Source: Methanomassiliicoccales archaeon | GTDB lineage: Archaea; Thermoplasmatota; Thermoplasmata; GCA-020350865 | Assembly (NCBI GenBank): GCA_020347705.1 | Contig: CP070739.1 | Location: forward strand, 2,541,158-2,578,823 | Reading direction: 5' to 3' | DNA length: 37,666 nt | Shown here: in pieces, positions 34,147 through 37,666 of the stretch | Position numbering within the stretch: position 1 is the stretch's first letter | How the letters are laid out: the number at the start of each line of letters is the position of its first letter | Position numbers and translations under genes: made by a program | The notes under the pieces: model-generated | What the model was told of the DNA's origin: nothing | Databases searched by the model: none | What the model saw: only the letters and a program-made list of their open reading frames with translations

Positions 34147-34905
34147 ATGAAAAAAAACGAATACAAACGTCTATGTGAACAGCTGAATAGCCAAGAGGAT
34201 GTACCACGTATCGCCCAAAAAACAGGTTTGGACAGGGAGTTGATTCTGGTTCTCTATACCCAAAAAACGGTTCGAAGGGCCACGAAAAGGTTCTACAAGG
34301 TCAAGCACAGAGCCAAGAACCTTCTTAAAAAATGGAATGAGGGCAGAACTTTCTTGAGACTCTCGAAGGAACTGGAATTCCCTCCCATTCTCACGGCGTA
34401 TCTCATACTTCTGGAGAGCAACATCACCAGAAAACGATTTTGGGATTACGTAAAAAACCCTGATAACATCAAGGACAACCGCCTGAGAAAGGAGATTACA
34501 GAGGTGGTAAAAAACGATATTGTGTACTCGCCTGAAGGAAACCAGATGCAGTATACACGGGGGAAGAGCGGCGAGAAGCGGCTTTGTGAGTGGCTGGATA
34601 GGCAGGACCTAAAATATCGAACCGAGGATCAATTGAAAGGCCATTACCAAAAAACTCCGGATGCACTTTTAAGTAAACCCATTAAAACCAACGGCATGAA
34701 CATTCACTGGATTGAATCAAAGGCCAGCTTTGGAGATGAAATCGAAATTCGAAAGAACATGAAAAGACAGCTTAAGGCCTACACCGAACTTTTCGGGGAG
34801 GGCATGGTGGTCTATTGGTTCGGTTTCATCGAAGGAGTGCATTTGCCTAAAAACGTGCTTATAGTTGATGGTAGCTTTTTTGAGAAGAATCTTGATGCAA
34901 CCTGA
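34147..34905 (+). CDS. TPD-motif nuclease-like protein (CDIN1/C15orf41 family)
   Basis: I place the start at the ATG at 34147, giving 252 residues, because the upstream in-frame extension from 34015 does not look coding. The N-terminal half is a helical, helix-turn-helix-like region (VPRIAQKTGLDRELILVLYTQ). The C-terminal half is a PD-(D/E)xK-type fold: E143 in SGEKRLCEWL, the family's TPD at 170-172 (KTPDALLSKPI), and E190/K192 in HWIESKASFGD. Eukaryotic relatives bind Codanin-1 and are linked to a congenital anaemia; the archaeal role is unknown. It diverges from the rpa operon. Confidence 0.87.
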   Translation: MKKNEYKRLCEQLNSQEDVPRIAQKTGLDRELILVLYTQKTVRRATKRFYKVKHRAKNLLKKWNEGRTFLRLSKELEFPPILTAYLILLESNITRKRFWDYVKNPDNIKDNRLRKEITEVVKNDIVYSPEGNQMQYTRGKSGEKRLCEWLDRQDLKYRTEDQLKGHYQKTPDALLSKPIKTNGMNIHWIESKASFGDEIEIRKNMKRQLKAYTELFGEGMVVYWFGFIEGVHLPKNVLIVDGSFFEKNLDAT

Positions 34906-35354
34906 AAGGACAATATTTTACATTCAATTTTCCAATAAGTATATTGGGTCTCATGTCGAGTCCCACCTGTCCAATATCAAATCACGATCCGATACGCTTC
35001 CAGCCATTGTAATGCGCCTCAACAGTTTCAGATGCCAAATGGTTCAAGGCCTCAAAAGCCGTAAGAAGTACATAACCTCTGTCCTTGGGGACAATGAACA
35101 TACTTTTTTCACCTCCTACCGTTTTTCTTCTATGTAGGCAAAAAGTTACTATGGAAGGAAACCCTATTAATCCTGAGGCTTGGAGGGGAATGAAAGTAAA
35201 GGGCCCAAAACGAAAGCTGGCATATCGAGGAATCTGTAAAAGTGCAGATCATAAACTGCTTCACCTATTCATTCTTGTCTAATCATTAACATATCCATGG
35301 CCTTAATTTTTTTTACAATTCAAAAAATGTTCTAAAACCGTTAAGTAGTAGATG
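34906..35354. other. long spacer after the TPD gene
   Basis: About 450 bases. Two short plus-strand frames here (a 90-codon one at 34865-35137 and a 65-codon one at 35085-35282) have no ribosome site, and the residue mix looks random. I see no repeat or relic of a known gene. T-rich runs near 35308 may end upstream transcription or mark the start of the RNA candidate that follows. Confidence 0.45.
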
Positions 35355-35488
35355 CAGCATTAAGACATAGTCAACGCACTTCGCAGTATCCTACCCAACC
35401 TCTTACTGCGTGAAGTGAATAATAAGCGGCGTGGGCAAAACTCGCACCTACTTGAAGACCAATAAGTTTTCAAGTAGGTTTTTATTAT
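35355..35488 (+). ncRNA. candidate structured RNA ending in an intrinsic-style terminator
   Basis: A hairpin at 35377-35417 pairs CACTTC+GCAGTA with TACTGC+GAAGTG (12 bp, with a two-base bulge and a 15-base loop). A linker of about 28 bases leads to the terminator hairpin. The spacing and order suggest an independent small transcript on the plus strand. I match it to no known RNA family. The 5' end is approximate. Confidence 0.4.
35446..35488 (+). terminator. hairpin plus T-tract terminator
   Basis: ACCTACTTGAA (35446-35456) pairs perfectly with TTCAAGTAGGT (35469-35479), followed immediately by TTTTATTATTT. The T-tract is on the plus strand only, so it terminates plus-strand transcripts. 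Such a bacterial-looking terminator is uncommon in archaea. Confidence 0.7.
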
Positions 35489-35489
35489 T

Positions 35490-36173
35490 TCACAACTTCC
35501 TCAACCTCTTTTTTGCCATATCCCAAGCATAATCGTAGAGGTGCAGGCCTTTACTTGAGGCTATGATCTCTCCGTCTTCAACTCCGATTTCTTTTGCCAT
35601 CCATTCCTTGACCATTTGCAGTGCGGCCAGATTGGACGGAAAACCGGCCCAGAGATCCCATGATCTGAAATATAGCATGAAATGCAGTTTGCCGTACCTA
35701 ATCCTCGTATCCACTCCTCTCAGACACTGCGGGTCGTTTAATAGAAGGGAATCTGCATTTCCCACGGCCATGTAGGCCTGATTGGTGCCGAAACCGTCCT
35801 TCTTGTACATCTCGATAACTCTCGGGATCTGCCTCTCCAGATCTTCGCCATAGGTGTAGTCTTCCTCTGGACTTTTTATCGAGGTGATGATCTTCTCCAG
35901 ATACTTCTCGACATACTCCATGGAGGACGGTGGAGGAACGCCCAGGCCCTCTGGGATGTCAGGAACCAAGGGCTTGACAAAAGGGTGCGTTATTTGGACA
36001 GTTATGTAATCGAATTCGAGCCGCCTCTGGCCCTCATAGCTTCCCCTGTCGATTGTGTATTCGTGCCCGCTTTCAAATATCTTGGTTAAGCATTGATACC
36101 ATGCATCGGGGAGGCTGAAGGCCTTGATATGCACGAATTTAAGCTCATCTTTTTCTCTCTCTTTCTCACTCAT
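35490..36173 (-). CDS. thyA: thymidylate synthase, archaeal/methanogen type
   Basis: The 227-residue protein resembles the short ThyA of methanogens. The catalytic cysteine is C150 in NDPQCLRG. Phosphate and substrate contacts lie in YFRSWDLWAGFPSNLA (R170, S171, D173, N181). The C-terminus keeps SKGLHLYDYAWD. It methylates dUMP (or, in some relatives, hydroxymethylates) using a methylene-pterin; whether the carrier is THF or methanopterin cannot be read here, though fhs and purH point to THF. The ATG at 36173 has a weak site (GGAAAA). Confidence 0.92.
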   Translation of the reverse strand: MSEKEREKDELKFVHIKAFSLPDAWYQCLTKIFESGHEYTIDRGSYEGQRRLEFDYITVQITHPFVKPLVPDIPEGLGVPPPSSMEYVEKYLEKIITSIKSPEEDYTYGEDLERQIPRVIEMYKKDGFGTNQAYMAVGNADSLLLNDPQCLRGVDTRIRYGKLHFMLYFRSWDLWAGFPSNLAALQMVKEWMAKEIGVEDGEIIASSKGLHLYDYAWDMAKKRLRKL

Positions 36174-36295
36174 GAATTTTCCGTATAAGTGTGTATTGAT
36201 TTGTAATTTGTGGTTTTACTGAGACGGACGTCCATAAAAAATCAACAGCAATTGACTTAAACAACCTTGTCTATTAGGGTTATCGCCTTCTTTTA

Positions 36296-36379
36296 GCGAG
36301 GGTAGCTAAGCTTGGTCAACGGCGCAGGATTGAGGGTCCTGTCCATAGAGGTTCTTGGGTTCAAATCCCAACCCTCGCA
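36296..36379 (+). tRNA. tRNA-Leu(GAG)
   Basis: Acceptor GCGAGGG pairs with CCCTCGC, with discriminator A. The D arm is GCT-AAGCTTGGTCAAC-GGC. The anticodon arm CAGGA-TTGAGGG-TCCTG gives anticodon GAG. A long class II variable arm (TCCATAGAGGTTC) precedes the T arm TTGGG-TTCAAAT-CCCAA. No intron, and CCA is not encoded. Confidence 0.95.
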
Positions 36380-36416
36380 TCGTATTAAATTTTTATATAG
36401 TCAAAGATGCGAGGGT
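36371..36416. repeat. inverted repeat overlapping the tRNA-Leu 3' end
   Basis: ACCCTCGCATC (36371-36381), which includes the 3' acceptor strand, is followed by its exact complement GATGCGAGGGT at 36406-36416. The 11-bp hairpin would compete with the tRNA acceptor stem in a read-through transcript. Confidence 0.7.
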
Positions 36417-36419
36417 TTC

Positions 36420-36465
36420 GTGTTTGAGTTATGCTGGGACGTTGCTATGTCTTAAACTCAAACAC
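36420..36465. repeat. 11-bp stem-loop
   Basis: GTGTTTGAGTT (36420-36430) pairs perfectly with AACTCAAACAC (36455-36465) around a 24-base loop. It lies between tRNA-Leu and the convergent surface-protein gene. Confidence 0.7.
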
Positions 36466-36494
36466 CTAACACTTGGTTCCAATTAAATCTGTCA

Positions 36495-36529
36495 AACTCG
36501 GTCACCCAAAAAAGCTGTTTGTCCGAGTT
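36495..36529. repeat. 7-bp stem-loop
   Basis: AACTCGG (36495-36501) pairs with CCGAGTT (36523-36529). It is the third hairpin in the spacer and ends 22 bases from the stop of the convergent gene. An A6 run in the loop reads as T6 on the minus strand. Confidence 0.55.
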
Positions 36530-36551
36530 ATGTTATTATTCAACCTAAATC

Positions 36552-37666
36552 TTAATCTTCAGGAGGAGGTGGAATTTCCTCACTCAAATCCTCAGGAGGG
36601 GGAGGCAGGGGTTCAGATGGGGGCTCAGACGGGGGTTTAGATGGAGGTTCAGATGGGGTTTCAGGTGAAGGTTCTTGAGCCGCTTCTTGGCTTTCATCAG
36701 CGGTTTCCTCTAATTGTGCATCCTCACCATCTACTGGTTCCGGGCTTTGTTTTATCTCGGGGCCCCTTTTCCTCAAAGCAACCCAAAGGTTGATGACAAA
36801 CAAAACGATTATTACAATTATTAAGAACCAAATCCACAATAGATCCTCTGGCTTAGAGTCCTCGGGCTCTTCTTCAACTATGTCTTTGGATTTTATCGTT
36901 ATCATGACACTTGCACTCTTTCCACCGGCTGTTACGTTCACATAACAGGTCCCTGTAACCGATGATGCCTTGAAAGCTGCAATCTGTAAATCCTGTGAGG
37001 TGATTGTTCCAAGATCATTATTTATACTCCAGGTATAGGTAATATCGTCTATGGGATTGTTTTGCGAATCGTAGGCCTGGGCCAATAAAACCACTGTTTC
37101 GTTTGCATTAATGCTCACCTCGGATGGAGTGATAATAATAGAATTCACGGAGATTGTTGAAAAATCCCATGAGTGAGGAATCAACCCAGAAGTCAAATCA
37201 TTACCAGCCATATCTTTTCCCGTGGTAATTTGGAACGTGTAGGTGGTTCCCAGAGCAAATGGATTATGGAGTAATGTAAGAACTATGTTTCCATTGCTCC
37301 AACCTACAAACCATCCTCCCGGATCAGGAGAACATACATAATCGATAGAGGAAGTATCCATTTTTTCGCTGAATGTTACGATAATATGCGTGCTCAGATT
37401 TACATTGGCCTCATCATCAGCTGGTGAAGTGGAAATAATTATAGGTGCAACCAGGTCTCCCAAAGTGGTAAATCTCCAGGGATTCTGAGCTCCATCGGGA
37501 TCAAGGTCATTTCCCGCAATATCCCTCCCATCGATAATATAAAAATCATAGAGGGTTTGAAAAGCAATCTGATTGTGTGAAAAAGTCACAACCGTATCAC
37601 CACTGCTCCAACTCTCAGACCATCCCCCTGGATCGGGAGCACAAAAATATTTAATCGATGACGTAT
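36552..37666 (-). CDS. secreted Ig-like (Big_5) surface protein with membrane anchor and Pro/Glu-rich tail, partial
   Basis: The frame stays open to the right edge, so the N-terminus is off-window; about 371 codons are seen. Two copies of a Big_5-type module are visible (SIKYFCAPDPGGWSESW at the edge and SIDYVCSPDPGGWFVGW further in), each ending in a DxAGNDL segment. Another Ig-like domain follows (SIIITPSEVSINANETVVLL), then one transmembrane helix (LLWIWFLIIVIIVLFVINLWVAL) and a cytoplasmic tail built of repeated PSEPPS units and ending PPPPED. It shares the MDTS-type Ig motif with the propeller protein at 1289-3226. Likely a cell-surface protein; the ligand is unknown. Confidence 0.87.
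   Translation of the reverse strand, partial: TSSIKYFCAPDPGGWSESWSSGDTVVTFSHNQIAFQTLYDFYIIDGRDIAGNDLDPDGAQNPWRFTTLGDLVAPIIISTSPADDEANVNLSTHIIVTFSEKMDTSSIDYVCSPDPGGWFVGWSNGNIVLTLLHNPFALGTTYTFQITTGKDMAGNDLTSGLIPHSWDFSTISVNSIIITPSEVSINANETVVLLAQAYDSQNNPIDDITYTWSINNDLGTITSQDLQIAAFKASSVTGTCYVNVTAGGKSASVMITIKSKDIVEEEPEDSKPEDLLWIWFLIIVIIVLFVINLWVALRKRGPEIKQSPEPVDGEDAQLEETADESQEAAQEPSPETPSEPPSKPPSEPPSEPLPPPPEDLSEEIPPPPED

Noticed and set aside
34865-35137. 90-codon plus-strand frame after the TPD gene
   Set aside because: It overlaps the end of a good gene, has no ribosome site, and its residue mix looks random.
35085-35282. 65-codon plus-strand frame in the same spacer
   Set aside because: No start signal, no recognisable domain, and it sits in a stretch with no coding bias.
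36420-36471. H/ACA sRNA (stem followed closely by ACA)
   Set aside because: The stem is perfect without a pseudouridylation pocket, and the loop lacks a K-turn or K-loop motif.
1-37666. Defence island, prophage or insertion sequence
   Set aside because: No transposase, integrase, restriction, toxin or phage gene is recognisable; the genes are mostly housekeeping or surface functions.

Overview
This window looks like a chromosomal piece of a euryarchaeon, most likely a mesophilic member of the Thermoplasmata side of the tree. The rank is inferred; no 16S gene is present. Archaeal hallmarks are archaeosine tRNA-guanine transglycosylase, PurP, the archaeal phosphopantothenate route (4-phosphopantoate--beta-alanine ligase), an XPD helicase, an RPA/RPA-associated-protein operon, a methanogen-type thymidylate synthase, a two-subunit-type GMP synthase and the S13-S4-S11-Rpo3 cluster. 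Upstream elements are TATA-like, and many starts are GTG or TTG with GGAGG-type ribosome sites. Bacterial-type genes are mixed in: peptidase T, formate--tetrahydrofolate ligase, an AcsE-like methyltransferase, full-length PurH and a thioredoxin-CcdA fusion.

Layout. 1-5.0 kb: partial tgtA, a calcium-type beta-propeller/Ig surface protein, a small acidic protein and pepT. 5.2-9.3 kb: a stand-alone Lrp/AsnC ligand domain, a small membrane protein, purE, the GMP synthase synthetase subunit and fhs. 9.4-16.8 kb: a large beta-helix surface protein, xpd with a small upstream partner, phosphopantothenate synthesis and a membrane-anchored unknown. 16.9-22.6 kb: purP and purH convergent, acsE-like methyltransferase, a KaiC/RAD55-like ATPase and a winged-helix/P-loop ATPase regulator. 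22.7-27.5 kb: tRNA-Pro(CGG), a small basic protein, the thioredoxin-CcdA protein, and phoU with a Na/Pi symporter. 27.8-31.7 kb: rps13-rps4-rps11-rpo3, a candidate C/D box sRNA, and a membrane/zinc-ribbon protein. 31.7-37.7 kb: rpa operon, a TPD-family nuclease, a structured non-coding stretch with an intrinsic-style terminator, thyA, tRNA-Leu(GAG), a hairpin-rich spacer and a partial surface protein running off the right edge.

How the genes work together. Several genes share one-carbon chemistry. fhs makes 10-formyl-THF, PurH uses it for AICAR formylation, the AcsE-like enzyme moves methyl groups from methyl-pterin to a corrinoid protein, and ThyA uses methylene-pterin. PurP, an ATP/formate enzyme for the same AICAR step, sits convergent with purH, so the organism appears to carry two chemistries for one reaction. 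Three large secreted proteins, each with a single C-terminal membrane anchor, together with peptidase T and exported thiol chemistry, fit a surface-active, peptide-using lifestyle (inference).

The most interesting non-coding signals are: a C/D box sRNA candidate whose second guide pairs with the universal 16S decoding-centre sequence and places the methylation on C1402 (E. coli numbering); a likely non-AUG start in the P-loop regulator; a terminator-ended structured RNA candidate near 35.4 kb; and duplicated or inverted copies of the 3' ends of both tRNAs in the adjacent spacers. I saw no CRISPR array, transposase, integrase or phage gene.
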